A stretch of 64,000 bases of DNA from Ignavibacteriales bacterium (GTDB taxonomy: Bacteria > Bacteroidota > Ignavibacteria > Ignavibacteriales > Melioribacteraceae), in contig JAPLFG010000001.1 of assembly GCA_026390795.1 (NCBI GenBank), positions 310,001 to 374,000 of the forward strand, given 5' to 3'. Position numbers and translations under genes: made by a program. Position 1 is the first letter of the stretch; every line of letters starts with the position of its first letter. Shown in pieces: positions 1-6,829 of the stretch. The notes under the pieces were generated by a model. The model did not search any database. It was given only the letters and a program-made list of their open reading frames with translations, and had not been told where the DNA came from.

Positions 1-655
1 CGGCTGAGTTAATATCAAGTGCGCACGTTTCAGAAGTGATTATTAGAGAACCATTAATTTTTCCGATACATAAAGGACGGAAACCATGTGGATCTCTTGC
101 GCCAATCAATTTGTCATTTGTTAAAATTACGATGCTGTATGCGCCTTCAACTTTTTGAAGCGCTTCCTTTATTTGGTCTACTTGATTATCAAGTTTACTA
201 CGCGCTATTAAATGTAATATAACCTCAGTATCGCTCGTAGTCTGAAAAATCGCTCCATCATTTACAAGTTCTTCGCGCAGCTGCTTTGCATTAGTTAAAT
301 TGCCATTATGTGCAATAGCTAAGTTTCCCATCCGGTAATTAACAGTAAATGGCTGGATGTTTTTTGAAGAATCCGACGAGCCGGTAGTTGAATAGCGATT
401 ATGCCCAATTGCGTTAGGTCCGATAAGAACATTTTCGAATATATTATCATCATTAAATATTTCGGAAACCAATCCAAGATTCCGATGCACGTTAAATATC
501 GGCTTGTTTTTCAAATTATAAGATAACGAAACAATTCCAGCTGCTTCTTGACCTCTATGTTGTAAAGATAATAATCCATAGTAAGTAGTTAAAGCGGCAT
601 CTTTAGCTCCAAATATTCCGAATACTCCACAATTACATTTTGGTTTATCATTCAT
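1..655 (-). CDS. purF: Amidophosphoribosyltransferase (N-terminal part, truncated by window edge)
   Basis: Catalyses the first step of de novo purine synthesis: glutamine plus PRPP to phosphoribosylamine, in the cytosol. The start codon is ATG at 653-655 and 218 codons are visible before the frame leaves the left edge. After a short leader (MNDKPKCN) comes CGVFGIFG, whose Cys9 is the N-terminal nucleophile of class II glutamine amidotransferases once the propeptide is removed. Further family hallmarks are LQHRGQEAAGI, an HNRYSTTG segment and AHNGNLTN, all typical of the glutaminase half. The PRPP-binding half lies outside the window. Recognised by reading the reverse complement directly; identification is secure. 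Confidence 0.96.
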   Translation of the reverse strand, partial: MNDKPKCNCGVFGIFGAKDAALTTYYGLLSLQHRGQEAAGIVSLSYNLKNKPIFNVHRNLGLVSEIFNDDNIFENVLIGPNAIGHNRYSTTGSSDSSKNIQPFTVNYRMGNLAIAHNGNLTNAKQLREELVNDGAIFQTTSDTEVILHLIARSKLDNQVDQIKEALQKVEGAYSIVILTNDKLIGARDPHGFRPLCIGKINGSLIITSETCALDINSA

Positions 656-680
656 ATTTTATTAGTTATCAAGATTTATA

Positions 681-704
681 AAAAAGGCACATAATGCTGT
701 GCCT
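681..704 (-). terminator. Rho-independent terminator downstream of the tRNA-Pro fragment
   Basis: A 7-bp stem (AGGCACA/TGTGCCT on the minus strand, arms 698-704 and 685-691) with a 6-nt loop runs straight into TTTT on the minus strand. It sits 12 bp past the displaced tRNA 3' end, as expected if it was the original terminator of the tRNA-Pro gene before the islet split the locus. It also lies upstream of the purF start. Confidence 0.6.
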
Positions 705-713
705 GTATGCGTG

Positions 714-759
714 TGTCGGAACGGTGGGATTTGAACCCGCGACCCCTTGAACACCATTC
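714..759. repeat. Direct repeat, distal copy (candidate att site)
   Basis: These 46 bp match 2879-2924 at 44 positions; the mismatches are 725 versus 2890 and 753 versus 2918. Similarity stops abruptly at 760/2925 and at 713/2878. The repeat covers the tRNA-Pro sequence from the anticodon arm to the 3' end plus 2 bp, the usual att core of tRNA-targeting tyrosine recombinases. No recombinase gene is visible, so the function is inferred. Confidence 0.65.
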
Positions 760-760
760 T
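716..760 (-). pseudogene. tRNA-Pro 3'-half fragment
   Basis: The minus strand reads from the anticodon arm (GAATGG) through the T arm (GGTTCAAATCC) to an acceptor 3' strand CCGTTCCG and discriminator A. It nearly matches the intact tRNA-Pro at 2881-2954. The 5' half (acceptor 5' strand, D arm) is absent: the sequence beyond 760 bears no relation to a tRNA. The anticodon position reads GGT rather than GGG, and a T-arm base also differs, so the copy is decaying. It is best read as the host tRNA 3' end displaced when an element integrated. Confidence 0.75.
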
Positions 761-920
761 AGCAAAATGTTGGGAATTGAGGATTTTGATTCACTCTAAT
801 CATCATTTGGCCTTTTGGTTTGTTGACTTTCTGTCATTATTTTTTTCTGGCGTCAAATTAATCATTATGATTTTATTCTGCAACTCCCCACATTCATAAT
901 CTCCACTGGCAAAAGCAGGT

Positions 921-950
921 AAAAATAATGCGCCTTAATTTTAAGGCGCA
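921..950 (-). terminator. Terminator after the islet gene pair
   Basis: Perfect inverted repeat TGCGCCTTAA (929-938) and TTAAGGCGCA (941-950), followed on the minus strand by ATTATTTTT. It lies about 195 bp downstream of the 105-residue membrane protein gene and has GC-rich arms in AT-rich DNA, fitting an intrinsic terminator for the islet operon. Confidence 0.55.
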
Positions 951-1144
951 CTTTCTAATAGAGATTTCTGAAAAACTCCTCCATGATGGCCATTGCGAGT
1001 AATGAAATAATAGCCCGCTCCGCATTAATTTTGTACGGAAGAAATCCTAATTTAGATTATGATGCCACCTCAGACTGCTTTTCCGTTCACTTCGGAATAT
1101 CAAAGACAATTACAGGTATTAAGATGTTTCCAATACTTAATGAT

Positions 1145-1462
1145 TTAATTTTGGGTAATTCTTTTAATTATTACCTCCACCACCGCAGCAATTATTACCA
1201 CCCCGATCATAATCAATAGAGCGATTTTAACATTCTTTTTCCGGTCGTACCTTCCCTCATATATTACAAAACGGAAAAACAACCCAGAAACTATTCCAAG
1301 CGCAAGTGATCTTGTTACATATATCCAGGACCACTTCGAGTCATTGACAAGGAAGTAAAACACAATAAAATAATAGAGTGAATAGACAGGTATTGAGAGT
1401 GCCATGTTTGAATTAATTCGATGTACTATTTTTATTACAATATTTTTATTTTTCTTTTCCAC
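1145..1462 (-). CDS. Small membrane protein of unknown function (105 aa)
   Basis: I do not recognise the family. The protein has a lysine-rich N-terminus followed by hydrophobic segments at roughly residues 20-38, 48-65 and 78-98, suggesting three membrane spans with positively charged loops (RYDRKKN between spans 2 and 3). The start is GTG at 1460-1462, supported by an AAGAGG ribosome site 5 nt upstream. It follows the lipoprotein gene by 18 bp on the same strand, so the two are probably co-transcribed. Both lie inside the tRNA-flanked islet and are likely accessory genes. Function unknown. Confidence 0.6.
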   Translation of the reverse strand: MEKKNKNIVIKIVHRINSNMALSIPVYSLYYFIVFYFLVNDSKWSWIYVTRSLALGIVSGLFFRFVIYEGRYDRKKNVKIALLIMIGVVIIAAVVEVIIKRITQN

Positions 1463-1480
1463 GATAACCTCTTTCCAATA

Positions 1481-2356
1481 CTAAGAAAGCAATTCAACTA
1501 TTAGCGCTATGCATTGCACAAGAAGAACCGTGGCAGATACAACTGAAGTGTATACGGCAACACATGCTGGATATGTAGTAAAAAGTAATGATTCGGCACA
1601 ATTAATAACTGCACCAGCAAAAGCAGCAGCATCAGCATATATAACAGCCATCAAATCTATTTCCGCTAAAGAAGTTTTAGAAAGTTTATTATCCTTTTTG
1701 CCTTCAATGGGCAAATTCTTAACTAATTCAATCCACTCTCTACTATTCTTACTATGGTATTCATAAGAACTTTCAACTATAGAAGATACTGCAAGAACAT
1801 GTTTAGCATCAGTTTCTCCAAGTTCTTTAACTGCCCTCTCATTCATCTCCGCAATAGTGTCTTTAAGATCGTTAGGAGACATTCTTTTGTCTATCAGACT
1901 ATAAAAACCGTCAATAAACGCAAGTTGTTTATTATTCAATCCTTCATCTGATAGATTTTTCAAAAACTTCTCTTTTGATATTATGTAACGTTTATAATCG
2001 TGCTTTTTAAATAATTTCTTCATTGATTGATCGTCAAAAGAAATTTTCTTATTCCACCAATATTCGTTCATACCTTGCTGTGCAGTGTTAATAAGATCAT
2101 CAATACATCTAATTTTTGATGAATTCTTTTTTATAGCGGAATATACAGCAACCATTGCCTCATTGTGCATTTCCCCGATCTGTTTACAAGGGTTTTCAAA
2201 CCTTTCTTTTGGTACAGATTTGTTCAATGAAGCAGACGCTGACGGTTCGTTTACCGTCGTTTGTTGATGAGTGTCTTTGCAGCTTGCAAGAATCATGATT
2301 ATAAGATAAATGGCAACATAAGGAAGCATAATTGTGTAGTATTTGAAGCGTCTCAT
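1481..2356 (-). CDS. Predicted lipoprotein of unknown function (291 aa)
   Basis: The N-terminus is a lipoprotein signal: basic MRRFKYY, a hydrophobic stretch, then a lipobox LASC at about residues 23-26, predicting lipidation of Cys26 and membrane anchoring. The mature part is polar and probably helical, with Lys/Glu-rich segments. The last 50 residues are alanine-rich and hydrophobic (DAAAFAGAVINCAE onwards), possibly a membrane-associated tail. A GGAGG site 5 nt before the ATG fixes the start. No family recognised. It is the first gene of a two-gene islet operon; its position next to a tRNA suggests transferred cargo. Confidence 0.65.
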   Translation of the reverse strand: MRRFKYYTIMLPYVAIYLIIMILASCKDTHQQTTVNEPSASASLNKSVPKERFENPCKQIGEMHNEAMVAVYSAIKKNSSKIRCIDDLINTAQQGMNEYWWNKKISFDDQSMKKLFKKHDYKRYIISKEKFLKNLSDEGLNNKQLAFIDGFYSLIDKRMSPNDLKDTIAEMNERAVKELGETDAKHVLAVSSIVESSYEYHSKNSREWIELVKNLPIEGKKDNKLSKTSLAEIDLMAVIYADAAAFAGAVINCAESLLFTTYPACVAVYTSVVSATVLLVQCIALIVELLS

Positions 2357-2880
2357 AATACCTCCAATTAGTAATTTGTTTGATATGTTAATACTACAAC
2401 CACTCAGCTGTAGTATAAAAAATCAATTGGCTAACTATGGAATAATACGAGTATGTGCTTAGAATTAAATTACAACAAAAACCCTCTTTCTTGTTGCGGT
2501 TAGAAATTAATAAATAGATCAGTTTTATGCAAGATTTTTATTTTTTAATTTTACTCAATCTAAATAAGTATAGATTTTAGACTCAATACTATTATAAGGA
2601 AGACTTTCTATAAAACAAAAGCAACTTTCCTTTCTATAGCAAGAGTGAAATATGAGTAACATGCGGAGTATTAGTATCAAAGACATTACCGGTTTACTAG
2701 AAAATATTATGTGAGAATTGATCGAGATCAACTACGGCAAGAAGTTTTACTTCCTTTTAAAATAAAGTAGATATTGAACCAAGGTAAGTACAATAAATAA
2801 ATTATTATCATATCCACTTCGCTACTTATCAAATACGCAAAGGAGGATTAATCAAAAAATATTTTGTAGCTTCTTTTTTG
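2357..2880. other. Gene-free stretch between the lipoprotein gene and tRNA-Pro
   Basis: About 520 bp without a convincing open frame on either strand. Near the lipoprotein gene is an inverted repeat ATACTACA (2391-2398)/TGTAGTAT (2409-2416), possibly in its promoter region. The longest readable pieces (for example a 20-codon frame from 2652) are too short to call. It could hold a decayed integrase or the element end, but I see no recognisable motif. Confidence 0.5.
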
Positions 2881-2924
2881 TCGGAACGGCGGGATTTGAA
2901 CCCGCGACCCCTTGAACCCCATTC
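2879..2924. repeat. Direct repeat, tRNA-proximal copy (candidate att site)
   Basis: The partner of 714-759 (44 of 46 bp identical). This copy is part of the intact tRNA-Pro gene, covering its anticodon arm to 3' end. The two copies are in the same orientation, bracketing the islet. Confidence 0.65.
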
Positions 2925-2954
2925 AAGTACGCTACCGGACTGCGCCACGTTCCG
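2881..2954 (-). tRNA. tRNA-Pro(GGG)
   Basis: The minus strand folds into a full cloverleaf: 7-bp acceptor CGGAACG/CGTTCCG with discriminator A, D arm beginning TGGCGCAG, anticodon stem CTTGA/TCAAG with loop ATGGGGT (anticodon GGG, proline) and T arm CGGGTTCAAATCCCG. The 3' CCA is not encoded. Its first 23 nt overlap the 3' end of the MerR-type gene on the same strand, and its 3' half is duplicated at 716-760. It may be transcribed from the merR promoter. Confidence 0.95.
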
Positions 2955-3330
2955 TTTCTAATGTAGAATTTATATAAAGCAAAAAACTTTTTATTTCTTC
3001 CAAATCTTTTTTTATTGTCCTCGGTGCTGCCACTTTTGTTGTGTTTGTATTCAATTCTGAAGAAGTCATTAAAGGATTATCTAAATGCAAATCTGCCATA
3101 ATTTTCTTCGCGCCTTCAATGGTATATTTCTCTTCCCGCAATAAACGTTTTATCTGCAGAATAAGTTTTATATCCTTGTTGGTGTAAATCCGATTGCCTG
3201 CTCTATTCTTACCGGGTTTTAATTGTTCAAACTCTGTCTCCCAGTATCGAAGTATATATTGTTCCAAACTTGTGAGTTTACTTACTTCACTGATAGAGTA
3301 ATACAATTTTTTTAATCCAAAGTCTTTCAC
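2932..3330 (-). CDS. MerR-family transcriptional regulator (132 aa)
   Basis: The N-terminal 75 residues form a MerR winged-helix domain: YSISEVSKLTSLEQYILRYW is the helix-turn-helix, and NRAGNRIYTNKDIKLILQIKRLL is the wing region and following helix. The remainder has no ligand-binding domain, so this is a short MerR of the type common in Bacteroidota, probably an apo-type DNA-binding protein. The start is GTG at 3328-3330 with a weak AAAGGG upstream. The last residues (ERGAVR and the TAG stop) are encoded by the 5' part of tRNA-Pro, which is unusual and may mean the C-terminus is fortuitous. Confidence 0.85.
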   Translation of the reverse strand: MKDFGLKKLYYSISEVSKLTSLEQYILRYWETEFEQLKPGKNRAGNRIYTNKDIKLILQIKRLLREEKYTIEGAKKIMADLHLDNPLMTSSELNTNTTKVAAPRTIKKDLEEIKSFLLYINSTLETERGAVR

Positions 3331-3376
3331 TTTATTAACCCTTTTTTACAAATGGAAAATAGGTTTTGTTATTTGA

Positions 3377-3405
3377 ATCCGCAAGGATTTCGGATTTAAT
3401 CCGAA
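3377..3405 (-). terminator. Intergenic hairpin pair between aroQ and merR
   Basis: Two adjacent inverted repeats, AATCC-gcaa-GGATT (3377-3390) and TTCGGAT-tta-ATCCGAA (3389-3405), follow the aroQ stop codon on the minus strand. No clear T-tract follows, so termination is uncertain. An attenuator or mRNA 3'-end hairpin is equally possible. Confidence 0.3.
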
Positions 3406-3423
3406 GAATGAAAAAATATAATT

Positions 3424-3852
3424 TTATTCGCGTTCAATCATTTTGATCAAAGAATATATTGCTGCAAAATAACTTATCTCTTTTAATCCGGATATATAAC
3501 CATTTACCATAGATGTGGTAAGCATAATCTTTCTAAATTTCTCTCTCGATGCAAGGTTCGACAGATGGACTTCAATTTTTGGAATTTTTAAAATTTCCAA
3601 CGTATCTCTTATACCAACTGATGAATGACAATATCCTCCCGGATTAAGGACTAGACCATCAAATATCTCGCTTTTCTGGAGATGGTCTATCAATTCACTC
3701 TCAGAATTGGAGTGTATAAATGTAAATTCAATTTTAGGAAATTCGTCAATTATCTTTTCAGCGATTTTTTCTAATGAAAGAAAACCATAATTACCGCTGT
3801 CACGTTTTTCCAATAAATTAAGGTTAGGTCCGTTTAGTATTAATATCTTCAT
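3424..3852 (-). CDS. aroQ: 3-Dehydroquinate dehydratase, type II
   Basis: Cytosolic shikimate-pathway enzyme converting 3-dehydroquinate to 3-dehydroshikimate; type II enzymes are dodecamers. The 142-residue length is typical. Diagnostic motifs are GPNLNLLEKR near the N-terminus, the catalytic tyrosine in GNYG (about Tyr23), HSNSESELIDHL, NPGGYCHSSVGIRDTL (family usually NPGAYTHTS) and the catalytic His in IEVHLSNLASREKFR. The gene starts inside the last codons of the small upstream gene (ATGA overlap, 3849-3852), so the two are translationally coupled. Identification is strong. Confidence 0.95.
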   Translation of the reverse strand: MKILILNGPNLNLLEKRDSGNYGFLSLEKIAEKIIDEFPKIEFTFIHSNSESELIDHLQKSEIFDGLVLNPGGYCHSSVGIRDTLEILKIPKIEVHLSNLASREKFRKIMLTTSMVNGYISGLKEISYFAAIYSLIKMIERE

Positions 3853-4121
3853 GATTTATCTGAGATCTCATCAATTATTTCTCTGATCTTTGGTTGAATA
3901 AAATGTTCATTTATTCCCAAATCTTTTAAAGCCGCTGTAAGAATCATAATTTTTTTTTGAAGTGTGGAAAGTTTATTGATAACGATCGTTTTGTCCTCTC
4001 TCACAATGCAATAACCGCCTTTGAAATCACCTCTTTCAAATCTTACTTTAGCACCCATCTCTTGTGCTAATTGTTTGAGGTCCTGGAGAATGGTCTCATA
4101 TTCTTTCTCTTTAATTTTCAT
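3849..4121 (-). CDS. Conserved-looking hypothetical protein (90 aa)
   Basis: Unrecognised small soluble protein. It opens with a charged helix (EYETILQDLKQLAQEMG), continues with an alternating strand-like part rich in glycine and charged residues (VRFERGDFKGGYCIVREDKTIVIN), then a helical C-terminus. Its stop overlaps the aroQ start by 4 bp and its start overlaps the upstream membrane protein gene by 11 bp, so it lies in a tight three-gene unit. Length and coupling argue that it is real; nothing indicates a function. Confidence 0.7.
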   Translation of the reverse strand: MKIKEKEYETILQDLKQLAQEMGAKVRFERGDFKGGYCIVREDKTIVINKLSTLQKKIMILTAALKDLGINEHFIQPKIREIIDEISDKS

Positions 4122-4632
4122 TTATTTTTCTTAATGGTTTGAATAAACCAATGAAAATAATAGCTATGAGTGAAAATATTTCTATCAAAGAGAAACTACT
4201 AAGCTCCGTCATTCTAGCCTTGATTAACTCTGAAATAGCATTAATCTGCATCGTCTCGGCCATTATTAGTTTTGTTATTTTATAATCCGTAGTTAGTAAA
4301 TATATTTCGAATGGTGCTGTTACAAGAAGTATTATTGTTATTGCGAAGAGCCATCCTTCATATTTAATTTTTATTTTCGAGGTGATGATAAAGATCAAAA
4401 ATGAAAATAAAAATACAGCATACGTTACCATATTAAGGACAATAATGGGGAAAATAGTAAAATATACCGTGTACAAATTTTGTTCGTTATAAATCGATTT
4501 GAAATTAGTCCCGGTCGGTTCGAATAATTGATAAACAACTATTTGACGAGCCACATAACCACCAAGAAAGAGTGAGAAGAAAAGGATCGTAATGAATAAA
4601 AATGTTTTAGAGACTAGGTTTATTTTTTCCAT
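4111..4632 (-). CDS. Four-span membrane protein of unknown function
   Basis: Hydrophobic segments near residues 10-30, 65-95, 95-115 and 145-165 predict four membrane helices, with a polar loop after the first (QLFEPTGTNFKSIYNEQ). The frame is open from a TTG at 4653, but the ATG at 4630-4632 (MEKINLVSK) gives a normal short cytoplasmic leader and is preferred; neither has a clear ribosome site. The segment TFLFITILFFSLFLGGYVARQ resembles DUF4149-like proteins but I cannot confirm that. It is the promoter-proximal gene of the unit ending with aroQ and diverges from ppx/gppA. Confidence 0.65.
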   Translation of the reverse strand: MEKINLVSKTFLFITILFFSLFLGGYVARQIVVYQLFEPTGTNFKSIYNEQNLYTVYFTIFPIIVLNMVTYAVFLFSFLIFIITSKIKIKYEGWLFAITIILLVTAPFEIYLLTTDYKITKLIMAETMQINAISELIKARMTELSSFSLIEIFSLIAIIFIGLFKPLRKINEN

Positions 4633-4668
4633 TGGTCTAAATTGTTTTACCAAAAATAAATAAAAACT

Positions 4669-5610
4669 ATGACTATTGCCTCAATCGATATCGGCTCAAA
4701 TACAGTTTTGCTACTATTGGTCGAATTTAATCCTGAACAACAAACCTTCACCTCCATAGCAAATTATCAAAAGATTCCCCGTTTAAGTCAAGGATTAACA
4801 GCTAATGGAGAAATAACTAAAGAGAAAATCGATATCTTATTGGATATTCTTGCTGATTACAAAAATATTTGCACCAAATATAATTGTTCAAATATTCTGA
4901 TCAACGCGACAAATGCTTTTAGAATTGCTTCAAATTCATCTGAAATAATCGATCTTGTAAAAGAAAAATATTCCTTGGAAATCAAAACTATAACCGGAAT
5001 TGAAGAAGGGCGGTTGACTTTCCTCGGTTCAACTTTCCCTTTTAGTGATAATGAATCCAAAATAGTATTTGATATCGGAGGAGGAAGTACAGAAATTATT
5101 TTGGGTGACAAACAAAAAATTATTTATCAGAATAGTTATGATATTGGCGTAGTTTCATTAACGGAAAAATTCTTACGTTCACTTCCCTCTACAGATGCCG
5201 GGATACTTGCGTCTGAAGTATATATTGACAAAATGTTCGAGACGCTTTCTGAATTAATACCACAACATTCTGAAGCAATTGCAGTTGCCGGAACACCAAC
5301 TACTTTATCATGCATCAAACAAGGAATTAAAATATTTGATGAAAGTTTAGTTGATAATTCGAGTATCACCTTTTCAGAATTAAAAAAAATGATCTTCGAA
5401 TTGAAAAAAATGAGTAAAGAAGAAGTGTTAAACAAATATGGGAAAGTTGTTGAAGGACGTGAGGATATATTGCTCGCCGGATCTCTAATATTATTAAGGG
5501 TAATGAAAAAGTTAAATTTCAGCAGATTCAGAGTGAGCACTAAAGGATTGCGTTACGGTGCAATTGTGGATTATCTGATTAAAAATAAACTTATAGAAAT
5601 TGACAGATAA
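4669..5610 (+). CDS. Ppx/GppA-family phosphatase (exopolyphosphatase / pppGpp phosphohydrolase)
   Basis: Belongs to the ASKHA fold family that hydrolyses polyphosphate or the pentaphosphate alarmone. Phosphate-1 motif IDIGSNTVLLLL is at the extreme N-terminus, the central motif VFDIGGGSTEIIL at about residues 137-149, and an adenosine-like motif AVAGTPTTLSC near 210. At 313 residues it is the short form with only the two ASKHA lobes and no C-terminal HD-like extension, as in many Bacteroidota. Substrate cannot be decided from sequence. The last 40 bp overlap the convergent Yip1 gene. Confidence 0.9.
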   Translation: MTIASIDIGSNTVLLLLVEFNPEQQTFTSIANYQKIPRLSQGLTANGEITKEKIDILLDILADYKNICTKYNCSNILINATNAFRIASNSSEIIDLVKEKYSLEIKTITGIEEGRLTFLGSTFPFSDNESKIVFDIGGGSTEIILGDKQKIIYQNSYDIGVVSLTEKFLRSLPSTDAGILASEVYIDKMFETLSELIPQHSEAIAVAGTPTTLSCIKQGIKIFDESLVDNSSITFSELKKMIFELKKMSKEEVLNKYGKVVEGREDILLAGSLILLRVMKKLNFSRFRVSTKGLRYGAIVDYLIKNKLIEIDR

Positions 5611-6290
5611 GCTATTATAATCGTCGTTACAAAAAATCCTAACAGTCCTAAGAATATTGAATATATACGGCTTTTAGTTTGAGCGTAGGTAGATGTAATA
5701 AAGAGGAATGCGCTCCAGATAAACATTATTAATTCAAGAATGTACATTACAGTTGCAGCTCTTGGTTTCATCAAAAATGGAGATGGATTGAAAGTAAACC
5801 AGTAACTGCCAAACAAAGCGAACTGAATTGGAGTTAAGACTAGTAGTGATAACACCATTGGCGCGAAAGAATAAAAATAAACAGCAATTCCATCCTTTAC
5901 TCTACCCCGTACATTATTTTTTTTATTTATAAGAGTTATAATGATTGAGAAGACCGGGATAATAATCAGAAACGGAACACCGCCAAAAATAAATCCATGA
6001 ATAAAGGAATAATTTTCATTTTCAAAAGAGCGCACCGCGTTCATTAATATGAGCGAGAGTAAAGAAATTTTCAGTGAAGCAAGCAATGCGCAGGTAAGAA
6101 CAAAATTTTTATTTTCTGCCTGGATTATATTTTCCGCAGTTTTAATTGGGGAATAAAGTAATTTCCAAAGTGTATCCCAAAAATCTATATTAACTATTCT
6201 TGCCCGCAAAAATGATTTGCATTTAGTGCAGTTAAGCTGATAATAAGGATTTTCATTACCGCATTGTTCGCAAATCAAAACATTTTTCAT
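5571..6290 (-). CDS. Yip1-domain membrane protein with N-terminal zinc ribbon
   Basis: The first 27 residues carry a CxxC...CxxC zinc ribbon (CEQCGNEN then CTKCKSF). A Yip1-like membrane domain of about five helices follows (segments near residues 63-85, 95-122, 135-160, 180-200 and 212-237). Typical 239-residue length. Function in bacteria is unknown; the family is linked to membrane organisation in eukaryotes. The 3' end overlaps the convergent ppx gene by 40 bp, leaving no room for a terminator. The next gene downstream (DUF5683) follows after 11 bp upstream of this start, suggesting co-transcription. Confidence 0.8.
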   Translation of the reverse strand: MKNVLICEQCGNENPYYQLNCTKCKSFLRARIVNIDFWDTLWKLLYSPIKTAENIIQAENKNFVLTCALLASLKISLLSLILMNAVRSFENENYSFIHGFIFGGVPFLIIIPVFSIIITLINKKNNVRGRVKDGIAVYFYSFAPMVLSLLVLTPIQFALFGSYWFTFNPSPFLMKPRAATVMYILELIMFIWSAFLFITSTYAQTKSRIYSIFLGLLGFFVTTIIIAYLSISISLFLIR

Positions 6291-6301
6291 ATAGAACCAA
6301 A

Positions 6302-6829
6302 TTAGAACTTAATCTTTAATGAAAGCCGGAGATTTTCCACCGAGTTAATTTTTGAAACATCAAAGTCGAATAAATGTGCGTCTATATATGCATCAACAAG
6401 ATTAAGAAAATATGTTAGTCCAATAAATACGGCTACCAAATCTCTTTGATCTCTGTAAAACTGGCTCATTCTATAATATGTAATATTACCGCCAGCCTTA
6501 GTATTAAAACTTTCTGCATATTTATCTTTATTCAGAACATAAGAGTTATTATTAACACTCCATTGGTATCCAAGTGCACCAAGAACTCCCCACACAACGG
6601 GAATTTTCCAGTAAGATTCGTTGTAAAATTGCCCAAATCCCGGTAACACCGCACTTCTAAGAACAGCACCCCATGGCGATTTCTTCATTACAAACTTACT
6701 CGTGTCTATTTTGACGGCGTTAGAATCGAAAGGTTGTACCTGTGCATTAATATTTTTTGGAAACAAAACTATAAATAAAACAACCAAGAGGTTTTTAATT
6801 ATAATTTTTACCGATGATTTCGAAAAGTT
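6302..6829 (-). CDS. DUF5683 protein with signal peptide
   Basis: Carries the DUF5683 pattern common in Bacteroidota/Chlorobiota: LRSAVLPGFGQFYNESYWKIP, a hydrophobic middle, then TYFLNLVDAYIDAHLFDFDVS. It is probably exported or envelope-associated. The frame is open from a TTG at 6868, but a TTG at 6827-6829 gives a normal signal peptide (basic KSSVKIIIK, hydrophobic LLVVLFIVLF, cleavage after NAQ) and reduces the overlap with parB from 74 to 35 bp. Neither start has a strong ribosome site, so the choice is tentative. The gene follows parAB in the same direction and is probably co-transcribed. Confidence 0.75.
   Translation of the reverse strand, partial: NFSKSSVKIIIKNLLVVLFIVLFPKNINAQVQPFDSNAVKIDTSKFVMKKSPWGAVLRSAVLPGFGQFYNESYWKIPVVWGVLGALGYQWSVNNNSYVLNKDKYAESFNTKAGGNITYYRMSQFYRDQRDLVAVFIGLTYFLNLVDAYIDAHLFDFDVSKINSVENLRLSLKIKF

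Larger units (their letters stand above)
761..2880. mobile_element. tRNA-Pro-associated islet, probable remnant of an integrated element
   Basis: About 2.1 kb lie between the intact tRNA-Pro (5' end at 2954, 3' end at 2881) and the displaced tRNA 3' fragment (716-760). This is the arrangement left by integration into a tRNA gene that restores the tRNA at one junction. The interior holds a lipoprotein gene and a small membrane protein gene, both unrecognised, and about 500 bp of non-coding DNA. There is no integrase, transposase or plasmid/phage gene, so the element would be a cargo-only remnant. A plain partial tRNA duplication followed by divergence is the alternative. Confidence 0.5.

Noticed and set aside
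983-1219. 78-residue open frame on the plus strand in the islet
   Set aside because: No ribosome site, and it runs over the 3' end of the minus-strand membrane protein gene, which has a good start; composition looks like antisense.
2641-2780. Possible integrase or transposase remnant in the gene-free islet part
   Set aside because: The readable pieces are about 20 codons long and show no catalytic motif of any recombinase family.
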